From Defluviimonas sp. SAOS-178_SWC (GTDB taxonomy: Bacteria > Pseudomonadota > Alphaproteobacteria > Rhodobacterales > Rhodobacteraceae), in contig NZ_CP156081.1 of assembly GCF_039830135.1 (NCBI RefSeq), positions 792,001-856,000 of the forward strand: 64,000 bases of DNA, written 5' to 3'. Within the stretch, counting starts at the first letter, position 1, and each line of letters begins with the position of its first letter. Positions 18,321-26,690 of the stretch are shown here, in pieces. A program made the position numbers and the translations under genes. Below the pieces are notes generated by a model. That model did not search any database. It was not told the DNA's origin and was given only the letters and a program-made list of their open reading frames with translations.

Positions 18321-19193
18321 CTACGCGGCTTCCGCTTTCCGGGCCCGCCACAGCGTGAAGAGGCCCGCCGCCACGACGATGCCCGCGCCAACGGCCACGT
18401 TCGGCTCCAGCACCTCGCCAAAGACGACCATGCCGAGCGCCGAGGCGAAGACGAGCTGGAGATAGGCGAAGGGCTGGATCGCGCTCGCCTCGGCCACTTC
18501 GAGCGCCCGGATCATCAGCCAGTGCCCGGTGGCGGCCGTGCAGCATAGGACCGCCATCCAGACCCAATCGCCCCCGGTCATCGGCTCCCAATGGAAAAGC
18601 CCGACGGCGGTCATCACCACCGCCCCGCTGATCCCCGTCCAGAAGAAGCTGACCGCCGAGCGGTCGCCCCGCGCGACATAGCGGGTCAGAAGCCCGTAAA
18701 GCGCGAACATCAGTGCCGCAATCAGCGGGATGAGCGCGGCGGGCGAAAAGACACGGAAACCCGGTTCGAGAATGACGAGGACGCCAAGGAACCCGACACC
18801 GATCGCCGTCCAGCGCCGCCAGCCGACCTTCTCGCCGAGGACCGGGCCGGAAAGCGCGGCCACGAGGAGCGGATAGCAGGTGAAGACGGCGTGACTTTCC
18901 ACAAGGCCGAGGATGGTGAAGGCCGTGACCATCACGCAGATCTCGGCCGCAAGGAGAATGCCCCGGAATATCTGGATCGCCGGATAGCGCGTCTTTACCG
19001 CCGCGCGAAGGCCGCCGCCCTTCCGCGCGGCTACCGCCATCACGAAGGCGGCGAAGAACCAGTAGCGGATCATCACCACCATGTAGACGTTGTATTCCCC
19101 GGCAAGATGGCGCGAGATGCCGTCCTGCATCGCGAAGACGAAGCTCGTCGCGATCATCAGCATCGCGCCAAGGCGGAAGTTGTCGTCGGTCAT
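18321..19193 (-). CDS. DMT-superfamily EamA transporter
   Basis: A 290-residue inner-membrane protein with about ten hydrophobic helices in two EamA repeats. The first repeat begins MLMIATSFVFAMQDGISRHL and the second near LIPLIAALMFALYGLLTRYV. Members export amino acids, purines or other metabolites, and the substrate is not predictable here. Its ATG overlaps the stop of mnmD by 4 bases, so it is translationally coupled behind a tRNA-modification gene. That may be only operon packing. Confidence 0.87.
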   Translation of the reverse strand: MTDDNFRLGAMLMIATSFVFAMQDGISRHLAGEYNVYMVVMIRYWFFAAFVMAVAARKGGGLRAAVKTRYPAIQIFRGILLAAEICVMVTAFTILGLVESHAVFTCYPLLVAALSGPVLGEKVGWRRWTAIGVGFLGVLVILEPGFRVFSPAALIPLIAALMFALYGLLTRYVARGDRSAVSFFWTGISGAVVMTAVGLFHWEPMTGGDWVWMAVLCCTAATGHWLMIRALEVAEASAIQPFAYLQLVFASALGMVVFGEVLEPNVAVGAGIVVAAGLFTLWRARKAEAA

Positions 19194-19873
19194 TGCGCCT
19201 CGCCAAGGATGCCGCGGCTCATATGCCGCTTGGAGCCGTAGCCCTTGACCCGCTCTACCCGAAATCCCGCCGAAGCCAAGCCCCTGCGGACGAATCCCGC
19301 CGCCGTGTAGGTCGCGAAACTGCCGCCGGGGGCGGTGTGGCGGGCGACCTCGGCCATCAGGCCCTCATCCCACAGCTCGGGGTTCTTGGCGGGCGAGAAA
19401 CCGTCGAGGAACCAGGCATCGGCAAGGCCGGACCAGCGCGGAAGCGTTTCGCGCGCGTCGCCCACGACGACGGTCACCTCGGCGGGGCCGAAGGCGAAGG
19501 CGCGGCGTCCCGCGCGCCAGGCATCCAGGAGCGGACTGGCCGCCTCCCGCGCCTCGGGGAAGGCCGCAAGGGCCGCTTCCATGTCGTCGGGCGGCATGGG
19601 GAAGGCCTCAAAGCTCGTGTAGGAAAAGCGGCCTGTGGCGCCGGCGCGCTGCCAGGCAAGCACCGTCGCGACAAGGTTGAGCCCGGTGCCGAAGCCGAGT
19701 TCCGCGATACGGAAGCCGTCGCGGAATCGCGCAGGCAGATCATTGCCGGCATGAAAGACGTGGCGCGTTTCGGCCAGCCCGCCGGCGAGGGAGAAATAGG
19801 GATCGTCGAAGCGCGAGGAGACGGGCGTGCCATCCTTCCATGCCACCGGGTCGGTCTGGTTCTCGGCTGCCAT
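19190..19873 (-). CDS. mnmD: tRNA (mnm5s2U34) methyltransferase MnmD
   Basis: A SAM-dependent methyltransferase for the wobble uridine side chain, the last step of mnm5(s2)U34 formation. The product has 227 residues, equivalent to the N-terminal half of E. coli MnmC. Features are the SAM loop ELGFGTGLNLVATVL, the DAWFLDGFSPAKNPELW catalytic motif, and the C-terminal GYGSKRHMSRG. In enterobacteria this domain is fused to a FAD-dependent oxidoreductase. Here it is free-standing, but a FAD oxidoreductase gene starts 43 bp away on the other strand. It is followed by the EamA gene with a 4-base overlap. Confidence 0.9.
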   Translation of the reverse strand: MAAENQTDPVAWKDGTPVSSRFDDPYFSLAGGLAETRHVFHAGNDLPARFRDGFRIAELGFGTGLNLVATVLAWQRAGATGRFSYTSFEAFPMPPDDMEAALAAFPEAREAASPLLDAWRAGRRAFAFGPAEVTVVVGDARETLPRWSGLADAWFLDGFSPAKNPELWDEGLMAEVARHTAPGGSFATYTAAGFVRRGLASAGFRVERVKGYGSKRHMSRGILGEAQ

Positions 19874-19916
19874 CTCGTCTACCCCTTTGGCGGCAGATAG
19901 GCGAAGGGCAGGGGCA

Positions 19917-20984
19917 ATGGCAACGGCGGACGTGACGGTGATGGGGGGCGGGATCTTCGGTCTGGCCGTCGCCTGGACCTGTCTGCGCCGCGGTGCGCGG
20001 GTCCGGCTGCTTGAACGCGACCGGATCGGCGCGGGATCGTCCGGCGGCCTCGTCGGCGCGCTGGCGCCGCATGTGCCCGAAAACTGGAATCCGAAGAAGG
20101 CGTTTCAGCTGGAAAGTCTCCTCATGGCGTCGGCGTTCTGGGCCGAGGTCGAGGAGGCGTCGGGGATCGCGCCGGGCTATGCGCGGACGGGCCGGTGGCA
20201 GCCCCTTGCCGACGCGGCCGCCGTCGCGCTCGCGCGGGAGCGGGAGGCAGGCGCGGCGGAGCTGTGGCGGGGGCAGGCCGCCTGGCGGGTGGTGCCGGCC
20301 CCGGCAGGGGACTGGGCGCCGGCGAGCCCGACGGGATTTGTGATCGAGGATACCCTGACCGCGCGGCTTCATCCGAGAGACGCGGCGAAGGCGCTGGTCG
20401 CGGCGATCCGCGCGCGGGGCGGCGTGGTGGAGGTAGGGGCCTCGGAGCCTCCGCCGGAGGTATCGGGGCAAGGACGCGCGGGGGCGGTGATCTGGGCCAC
20501 CGGTGCGGCGGGCCTTTCGGCCCTGTCGGAGGATCTGGGGCGGCCGGTCGGCACGGGCATCAAGGGACAGGCGGCGCTCTTTGCCTGCGAGGCGCGCGAC
20601 AGGCCGCAGCTTTTCGCGGGCGGGCTGCACATCGTGCCGCATCACGACGGGACGGTCGCGGTCGGCTCGACCTCGGAGCGGACGTTCGACGCCCCGGAGA
20701 CGACCGACGCGCAGCTGGACACGTTGATCGATACGGCGCGGGCGGTTTGCCCGGCCCTGCGCGGCGCGCCGGTGATCGAGCGATGGGCGGGGGTGCGGCC
20801 ACGGGCGCGGACGCGCGCGCCGATGCTCGGGCGCTGGCCGGGTCGCGCGGGGCATTTCATCGCCAATGGCGGGTTCAAGATCGGCTTCGGCATGGCGCCG
20901 AAAGTGGCCGAGGTCATCGCGGATCTGGTTCTGGACGGGCGCGATGCGATCCCGCCGGGCTTTCGGGTCGAAGACAGCCTCTGA
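19917..20984 (+). CDS. FAD-dependent oxidoreductase (DAO family), possible MnmC(o) counterpart
   Basis: A 355-residue DAO-superfamily flavoprotein. The ATG at 19917 directly precedes the Rossmann dinucleotide fold VMGGGIFGLAVAWTCLRRG. The C-terminal half has the conserved WAGVRPRARTRAPMLGRW and ANGGFKIGFGMAPK regions that close the FAD site. The family includes glycine oxidase ThiO, D-amino-acid dehydrogenases and the MnmC oxidase domain, which removes the carboxymethyl group from cmnm5U34. Divergent pairing with mnmD (43 bp between starts) suggests the tRNA role. General DAO similarity means a ThiO-like amine oxidase is equally possible. Confidence 0.75.
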   Translation: MATADVTVMGGGIFGLAVAWTCLRRGARVRLLERDRIGAGSSGGLVGALAPHVPENWNPKKAFQLESLLMASAFWAEVEEASGIAPGYARTGRWQPLADAAAVALAREREAGAAELWRGQAAWRVVPAPAGDWAPASPTGFVIEDTLTARLHPRDAAKALVAAIRARGGVVEVGASEPPPEVSGQGRAGAVIWATGAAGLSALSEDLGRPVGTGIKGQAALFACEARDRPQLFAGGLHIVPHHDGTVAVGSTSERTFDAPETTDAQLDTLIDTARAVCPALRGAPVIERWAGVRPRARTRAPMLGRWPGRAGHFIANGGFKIGFGMAPKVAEVIADLVLDGRDAIPPGFRVEDSL

Positions 20985-20999
20985 CGACCGACCGTCAGG

Positions 21000-21785
21000 T
21001 CACGCGGCGTCAGCCTCCATGCACATCCTTCCGTCCGGCCCGGCCACCCAGAACCGCGATCCGGCCCGGCAAAACCGCGCCTGTTCTCCCGCGATCAGCG
21101 GGGAGGTCGCGCGAAAGCGGAAGTGGCGGAGCGGGCCGAGCGCATCGTCGGCCATCAGCATCAGATGCTGGGCCAGAAGCGGGCCGTGGACGACGAGGCC
21201 CGCGTAACCCTCGACCTGCCGTGCATAGTCGGGGTCGTAGTGGATGCGGTGCCCGTTGAAGGTCAGCGCCGAATAACGGAAGAGATCCGTGGAAGAGAAG
21301 GCGCGGGACGTCTCGTCCTCCGCGTTATCCGGGGCGACCGGCGGCACCGGAGCGGGTGCGCCCGGTTCAGGATCCGCGCGGTAGACCAGATCCTGCCATT
21401 CGGTCACGCAAAGCCGCCGCTCCTGATGGATCTCATGCCGGATTGTCACGAGGGCGAGGGGGCCTGACCTTCCCTCCTTGCGCTCCGTACGCTCGATCAC
21501 CGAGCGCTTTTCAGCCTCCCGGCCGATCTCGATCGGAGCGGCGAACGCGAGGCGCCCGCCGGCCCACATGCGCCGCTTCAGGCCGAGATCGGGGATGAAG
21601 CCGCCGGTCGCGGGATGACCATCGCGGCCAAGCGCGCCGGAGGGCGCGATGGTCCAGAAATAGATCTGGTGCCCGAAGGGGATCAGCGGTGCCGCCGGAT
21701 CGAAGTCGCGCCCGAGCGTGGCCGCAAGGGCTTCGGCCCGTTCGGGGTCGAGGCGCTCTTTCCGATATTCTTCCGCGCCGGTCAT
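21000..21785 (-). CDS. FAS1-like/MaoC-type (HTD2) dehydratase domain protein
   Basis: A 261-residue hotdog-fold protein of the type annotated as FAS1-like dehydratase / mesaconyl-C4-CoA hydratase-like. Supporting segments are PFGHQIYFWTIAPSGALGRDG, GGFIPDLGLKRRMWAGGRL, and a second half with FRYSALTFNGHRIHYDPDYA, the MaoC-like NxHRIHYD motif. Such proteins hydrate or dehydrate acyl-CoA intermediates. Its ATG overlaps the stop of the upstream GFA-GNAT gene by 4 bases, so the two are co-translated. A role in mesaconyl-CoA or hydroxyacyl-CoA metabolism is plausible but unproven. Confidence 0.78.
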   Translation of the reverse strand: MTGAEEYRKERLDPERAEALAATLGRDFDPAAPLIPFGHQIYFWTIAPSGALGRDGHPATGGFIPDLGLKRRMWAGGRLAFAAPIEIGREAEKRSVIERTERKEGRSGPLALVTIRHEIHQERRLCVTEWQDLVYRADPEPGAPAPVPPVAPDNAEDETSRAFSSTDLFRYSALTFNGHRIHYDPDYARQVEGYAGLVVHGPLLAQHLMLMADDALGPLRHFRFRATSPLIAGEQARFCRAGSRFWVAGPDGRMCMEADAA

Positions 21786-22642
21786 GGCGCGCGGTCACTC
21801 ACGGCCTTGCGGAAGGTGAAGGAGGTCGGCCGGGTGTAACCCTCATGCGCGGTCTCGCCCGCTCGCACGAACCCCATCGCCTCGAACGCAGCGTGATTGC
21901 CGGTCAGTTCCACCCGGCTCTGCATCTCCAGCGCGGGCAGGCCGAGGTCCCGCGCGCGGCTCTCGGCATGGGCGAGCAACTGCCGGGCGAGCCCCTTGCG
22001 CCGATGGCTCTCGGCCACCGCGAGCTTGCCGATGTAAAGTCGGCCCGGCTTCGGCGTGAGGAACAGGCAGGCGAGCGGGCGACCCAGTTCCTCCAGCACC
22101 CAGACCTCGCCTTCGCGCGCCGCGCCGGCGATCCCGGTCTCGGTCAGCCGGTGGACGGACGAGGGCGGATCGACCACGCCATCCATATAGGCAAACGCGG
22201 CGCGGACGAGGTTCAGGATCGGTTCCATCGCCTCCTCTCCGGTCAGGCGGCGCGGGGTGTAGTGCACGGGCAGCCGGTCGGCGAGACTGATCCAGGGCAG
22301 GTGCTCGTTCCAGTGGACATGGCGTTCAGGACGGAACGAGGACGGTTGGTCGAGCGTGGCGGCATAAAGGTCGATCTCATGCGCGCGGGCAGCGCTTTCA
22401 TAGGCAAGCGGCGTGCCGCAGGTCGGGCAGAAGGACCGGGTAACGCCGGGAGAGGAGGCGTAGCTGGCGCGCGCCTTGCCGGACCATCTGACCTTGTCCC
22501 TGCTCACGCCGAGGAAGCTGGTGAAGGGCGACGCGGTGGCGCGGCGGCAGCTTTCGCAGTGGCAATGGACCTGCCAGTTCGGCGCGCCATCGAACGCATA
22601 TCGAATCTCGCCGCAGAGGCACCGTCCCGATCCGCCGTTCAT
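21782..22642 (-). CDS. GFA (CENP-V) domain fused to GNAT acetyltransferase
   Basis: A 286-residue two-domain protein starting at the ATG at 22642. Residues about 1-130 form a GFA/Mss4-like zinc fold with the ligand pattern CLCGEIRY, HCHCESCRR and FCPTCGTPL, as in glutathione-dependent formaldehyde-activating-like proteins. Residues about 140-286 form a GNAT N-acetyltransferase: LYIGKLAVAESHRRKGLARQ holds the acetyl-CoA Q/RxxGxG/A-type motif, and NHAAFEAMGFVRAGE closes it. The linker HYTPRRLTGEEAMEPI runs in frame with no sign of a frameshift. The gene is coupled by a 4-base overlap to the following dehydratase gene. Neither substrate is known. True GFA enzymes act on S-hydroxymethylglutathione, but most family members are uncharacterised. 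Confidence 0.8.
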   Translation of the reverse strand: MNGGSGRCLCGEIRYAFDGAPNWQVHCHCESCRRATASPFTSFLGVSRDKVRWSGKARASYASSPGVTRSFCPTCGTPLAYESAARAHEIDLYAATLDQPSSFRPERHVHWNEHLPWISLADRLPVHYTPRRLTGEEAMEPILNLVRAAFAYMDGVVDPPSSVHRLTETGIAGAAREGEVWVLEELGRPLACLFLTPKPGRLYIGKLAVAESHRRKGLARQLLAHAESRARDLGLPALEMQSRVELTGNHAAFEAMGFVRAGETAHEGYTRPTSFTFRKAVSDRAP

Positions 22643-22976
22643 CTCCGTCTCCGCTTTCCGAGCCTCCCGATTTGGCCCCGTCAGCCGTACAGCGTCAACC
22701 CGGCACTTGTACGGGCGGCGGCGACGTGCTCGTCGCGGGTTGCTCGGTGAGTCGCGCACGATCGGCACGACCGGGAAAAACCCGGCCAAGCGCGCCCGAT
22801 TTCCGCGAAAGGAGAACAACGTCGTCCCCTGCATCATCCGTTCGATGCGGGCGAATGACCCGATATCTTGTGGAAAACCGCCGCTCACCGCCCATATGCA
22901 GGGCATCGCCATTGACTCGCGGCCTTGCCGGCCCAAGGATTGCAGACCCTTGGGAATCACGGGAAAGGCCCCGCAT
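22643..22976. other. Divergent intergenic region upstream of smc
   Basis: A 334 bp gap lies between the leftward GFA-GNAT gene and the rightward smc gene. Open frames extend into it from both genes, but the encoded sequence is unlike either family. I see no RNA gene, repeat or strong terminator. Promoters for both flanking genes presumably lie here, but I cannot point to a convincing -35/-10 pair. Confidence 0.5.
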
Positions 22977-25900
22977 TTGCGCTTCACGCGGCTCAGACTG
23001 AACGGCTTCAAGAGCTTCGTGGACCCCACGGATCTGATGATTCACGAGGGGCTGACGGGAGTCGTCGGTCCGAACGGGTGCGGCAAATCGAACCTTCTGG
23101 AAGCCTTGCGCTGGGTGATGGGCGAGAACCGCCCCACCGCGATGCGCGGCGACGGGATGGAGGATGTGATCTTCGCCGGCGCCGCCTCCAGACCGGCGCG
23201 GAACTTCGCCGAAGTGGCGCTCCACATCGACAACTCCGAACGGCTCGCCCCTTCGGGCTTCAACGATCAGGACAGTCTGGAGATCGTCCGGCGCATCACC
23301 CGCGACGCCGGCTCCGCCTACAAGGCCAACACCAAGGACGTGCGGGCCCGCGATGTTCAGATGCTGTTCGCGGATGCCTCGACCGGGTCGCATTCGCCCG
23401 CGCTCGTGCGGCAGGGTCAGATTTCCGAGTTGATCAATGCCAAGCCGAAGAACCGCCGCCGCATCCTCGAAGAGGCGGCGGGGATTTCCGGCCTCTATCA
23501 GCGGCGGCACGAGGCCGAACTGAAGCTGAACGGCACCGAACAGAACCTCGCCCGGGTCGAGGATGTGGTGGAACAACTCGCCCAGCAGCTGGCGACTTTG
23601 GCCCGGCAGGCGCGCCAGGCCGCCCGGTACCGCGAGATCGGCGAGGAACTGCGCCGCGCAGAGGGCATGCTGCTCTATCGTCGCTGGCGTGAGGCCGATC
23701 AGGCGCGGATCGTGGCGGAGGGCGATCTGACCGAACGGACGAAGCTCGCGGCCCAAGGGGAGGCGGCCGCCCGTGCGGCGTCGAGGGCCCGGGGCGAGCG
23801 TGAGGCGGCCTTGCCGCGCCTTCGCGAGGAGGAAGCGATCGCGGCGGCCGTCTTGCAGCGTCTTCAGGTTCAGCGCGACACGCTGAAGGATCAGGAGGAA
23901 CGTGCGCTCCAGACCATCGAGACGCTGAAGGGCCGGATCGATCAGCTTGCGCGCGACATGGAGCGTGAGGCCGGCCTCAACCGCGATGCGGGCGAGACGA
24001 TCCAGCGGCTCGACTGGGAGCAGGCGCAGATTCTGAAGGCCGCCGAAGGCCACGAGGCGCGGCTGGCCGAAGCGCTCGAGGCCGCGCAGGATGCCGCAAG
24101 GGTGCTGTCGGGCCGGGAGGCGGCGCAATCCGAACTGGCCGAGGACGTGGCCCGCCTGTCGGCCCGCCACCAGTCGGCGCACCGGCTTTTGGCTGACAAC
24201 CGCGCGACGCTGGACAAGTCCGAAGCCGAGGCCGCCCGCGCGAAATCCGCCGCCGGAGAGGCCGAGGTCGCGCTCAGGAAAGCCAGCACGGATCTTGCGG
24301 GCGCAGAGGCCGCGCAGGCGGAGGCGAGCCGGGCAGCCGAAGCGGCCGAGGCCGCGCTCGTCGCCGCCGATGACGCCCGGACCGAAGCCCAGGCGAAGGA
24401 GGCGGAGGCCCGCGCGGCGCGGTCCGCGGCCGAGGGCGAGGCGGGCGCGCTGAAGGCCGAGGCGGCGGCGCTCCTGAAACTGGTCGAACGCGAAGCCGCC
24501 ACCGGCAAGCAGCTCCTCGACCGGGTCGAGGTGAAGAAGGGCTTCGAAAAGGCGCTGGGCGCTGCGCTCGCCGACGACCTTCGCGCCCCCGAAGTGGCTG
24601 CGGATGCCGGGTCAGGCTGGGCGGCGCTGCCGGGATACGGTCAGGCCCAGACCCTGCCGGACGGGGTTGCGGCGCTTTCGAACCACGTCGCGGTGCCTGC
24701 CGTCCTCGCCCGCCGCATCGGTCAGATCGGACTTGTCGCCAAGGCCGATGGCGCGCGGTTGCAGCCGCTTCTCAAGCCCGGCCAGCGTCTTGTCTCGGTC
24801 GAAGGCGATCTCTGGCGCTGGGACGGTTTTCGGGCCGCGGCCGAGGACGCGCCGTCCGCGGCCGCGCTCCGGCTTCAGCAGTTGAACCGCCTCACCGACC
24901 TCAAGCGCGACCTCGAAGAGGTCAATGCCCGTGCGACCGGCGCGCGGCAGGCACACGAGCTTCTGACGCGGCGGCTGGCCGAGACGACGGAGGCCGACCG
25001 AGCCGCCCGCGATGCGCGGCGCGAGGCGGACCGCCGCATGGCAGAGGCTTCGCGCGCCCTGTCGAGGGCCGAGGCGGATCGTTCCATCGCTGGCGGCAAG
25101 CTTGAAAGCGCGCGGCTGGCGGTCGCCCGCTATGAGGAGGAGGCGCTTGCCGCCCGGACACGGTTGCGCGACGCCGAGGCGGCTGTGAAGGCGCTCCCCG
25201 ATCTCGACGCCGCCCGGGCCGAGGTGGAGGACGTCAAGCTCACCGTCGAGGCAGCGCGGATGACCATGCTTGCCAAACGCTCCGCCCATGACGAGATCCG
25301 CCGCGAGGGCGAGGCGCGGACCAAGCGCCGGCAGGAGATCACCAAGGAGATCTCCGGCTGGAAACATCGCTTGGAGACGGCAGAGAAGCGCATGGCCGAG
25401 CTTGCCGAACGCAAGATCGAAAGCGAAGCGGACCTGAAGGGGGCCTCCGCGGCGCCCGCCGAGATCGCCGCCAAGCGCGCGGAACTGACCGATGCCATTG
25501 ACACGGCGGAAGCGCGTCGCCGGGCCAGCGCCGACAGGCTTGCCGAGGCCGAGACGGCATTGCGGCAGGCGACCGATGCGGAGCGCGAGGCCGAACGCGC
25601 GGCGTCCGAGGCGCGCGAGGCCCGTGCCCGCGCCGAGGCGCGCGCCGAGGCCGCGCGTGAAACTGTGGCCCATGCCGTCGCCCGTATCCATGAGGAGACG
25701 GAGACCGATCCTGCCGGGCTCTTGCAGAGCCTTGACGCCGATCCCGACCGGATGCCTTCGGCGGAAGCGCTCGACACCGACGTCCACCGCCTGCGCCGCC
25801 AGCGCGACGCGCTTGGGGCGGTCAACCTCCGGGCCGAGGAGGACGCGAAGGAAGTCCAGACCGAGCATGACACCCTGGTCATGGAGAAGGCCGACCTCGA

Positions 25901-26432
25901 AGAAGCGATCAAGAAGCTTCGTGCCGGCATCGCGGGGCTGAACCGCGAGGGGCGCGAGCGACTTCTGACCGCCTTTGAACAGGTCAACGCCAACTTCCGC
26001 CTCCTGTTCACCCATCTCTTCGGCGGCGGCGAGGCCAACCTGGTTCTGGTCGAAAGCGACGACCCGCTTGAGGCGGGGCTCGAGATCATGTGCCAGCCGC
26101 CGGGCAAGAAGCTCGCGACGCTCTCGCTTCTGTCGGGGGGCGAGCAGACGCTAACCGCGCTCGCGCTGATCTTCGCGGTCTTCCTCGCGAATCCCGCGCC
26201 GATCTGCGTCCTCGACGAGGTCGATGCGCCTCTTGACGACGCCAACGTGACGCGGTTCTGCGACCTCCTCGACGAGATGACCCGCCGCACCGATACGCGC
26301 TTCCTGATCATCACCCACCATGCGGTGACGATGGCGCGGATGGACCGCCTTTTTGGCGTCACGATGCAGGAACAGGGCGTGAGCCAGCTGGTCAGCGTCG
26401 ACCTCAAGAAGGCCGAGGCATTGGTCGCCTGA
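22977..26432 (+). CDS. smc: Chromosome segregation protein SMC
   Basis: SMC forms the ATP-driven condensin-like ring that compacts and segregates the chromosome with ScpA/ScpB. I place the start at a TTG at 22977, behind GGGAAAGG. It gives LRFTRLRLNGFKSFVDPT at the N-terminus and 1151 residues, the expected size. Walker A is GPNGCGKSN (about 31), followed by the LRWVMGE loop. Long coiled coils flank a hinge (about 515-610). The C-terminal head has LSLLSGGEQTLTALAL (about 1050) and Walker B CVLDEVDAPLDD (about 1077). The coiled coils are extremely Ala/Glu/Arg-rich, typical of high-GC genomes. scpAB are not in the window. Confidence 0.95.
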   Translation: MRFTRLRLNGFKSFVDPTDLMIHEGLTGVVGPNGCGKSNLLEALRWVMGENRPTAMRGDGMEDVIFAGAASRPARNFAEVALHIDNSERLAPSGFNDQDSLEIVRRITRDAGSAYKANTKDVRARDVQMLFADASTGSHSPALVRQGQISELINAKPKNRRRILEEAAGISGLYQRRHEAELKLNGTEQNLARVEDVVEQLAQQLATLARQARQAARYREIGEELRRAEGMLLYRRWREADQARIVAEGDLTERTKLAAQGEAAARAASRARGEREAALPRLREEEAIAAAVLQRLQVQRDTLKDQEERALQTIETLKGRIDQLARDMEREAGLNRDAGETIQRLDWEQAQILKAAEGHEARLAEALEAAQDAARVLSGREAAQSELAEDVARLSARHQSAHRLLADNRATLDKSEAEAARAKSAAGEAEVALRKASTDLAGAEAAQAEASRAAEAAEAALVAADDARTEAQAKEAEARAARSAAEGEAGALKAEAAALLKLVEREAATGKQLLDRVEVKKGFEKALGAALADDLRAPEVAADAGSGWAALPGYGQAQTLPDGVAALSNHVAVPAVLARRIGQIGLVAKADGARLQPLLKPGQRLVSVEGDLWRWDGFRAAAEDAPSAAALRLQQLNRLTDLKRDLEEVNARATGARQAHELLTRRLAETTEADRAARDARREADRRMAEASRALSRAEADRSIAGGKLESARLAVARYEEEALAARTRLRDAEAAVKALPDLDAARAEVEDVKLTVEAARMTMLAKRSAHDEIRREGEARTKRRQEITKEISGWKHRLETAEKRMAELAERKIESEADLKGASAAPAEIAAKRAELTDAIDTAEARRRASADRLAEAETALRQATDAEREAERAASEAREARARAEARAEAARETVAHAVARIHEETETDPAGLLQSLDADPDRMPSAEALDTDVHRLRRQRDALGAVNLRAEEDAKEVQTEHDTLVMEKADLEEAIKKLRAGIAGLNREGRERLLTAFEQVNANFRLLFTHLFGGGEANLVLVESDDPLEAGLEIMCQPPGKKLATLSLLSGGEQTLTALALIFAVFLANPAPICVLDEVDAPLDDANVTRFCDLLDEMTRRTDTRFLIITHHAVTMARMDRLFGVTMQEQGVSQLVSVDLKKAEALVA

Positions 26433-26549
26433 CGCCTCGTCGGGCCGGTATTCGCCCGATTGGCCCCGGATATTCCGCGCGCTGCGCTAACCGCGCATTA
26501 ATGGTTAACAGATAGAACGGGAGGTGAACAGAACGTCCAGGTATCCGTC

Positions 26550-26678
26550 ATGCGTGAACTCCTTTCCATCGCCACCATGTTCCTCCTTCTCGCCGTCGCG
26601 GGTATCGAGCCGAGCCATGCGCAGGTGACGAAGATGTGTAAGTCCGGGCTTGTCGCCGTGTCGCTGGAAACTTGCTGA
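26550..26678 (+). CDS. Possible 42-residue exported peptide with paired cysteines
   Basis: A short frame downstream of smc encodes a basic start, a hydrophobic core (MFLLLAVAGIE) and a signal-peptidase-like site PSHA before Q. This leaves an 18-residue mature peptide, QVTKMCKSGLVAVSLETC, with a Cys at each side. It ends 12 bp before the convergent lytic transglycosylase gene. The ribosome binding site is weak (CCAGG). I recognise no family. The near-perfect signal-peptide grammar in a short frame is the only support, so it could be a chance frame. Confidence 0.42.
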   Translation: MRELLSIATMFLLLAVAGIEPSHAQVTKMCKSGLVAVSLETC

Positions 26679-26690
26679 GGGCTCGCGGGC

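Noticed and set aside
26500..26509. TTAATGGTTAA as a CtrA site
   Set aside because: The TTAA half-sites are only 3 bases apart rather than 7.
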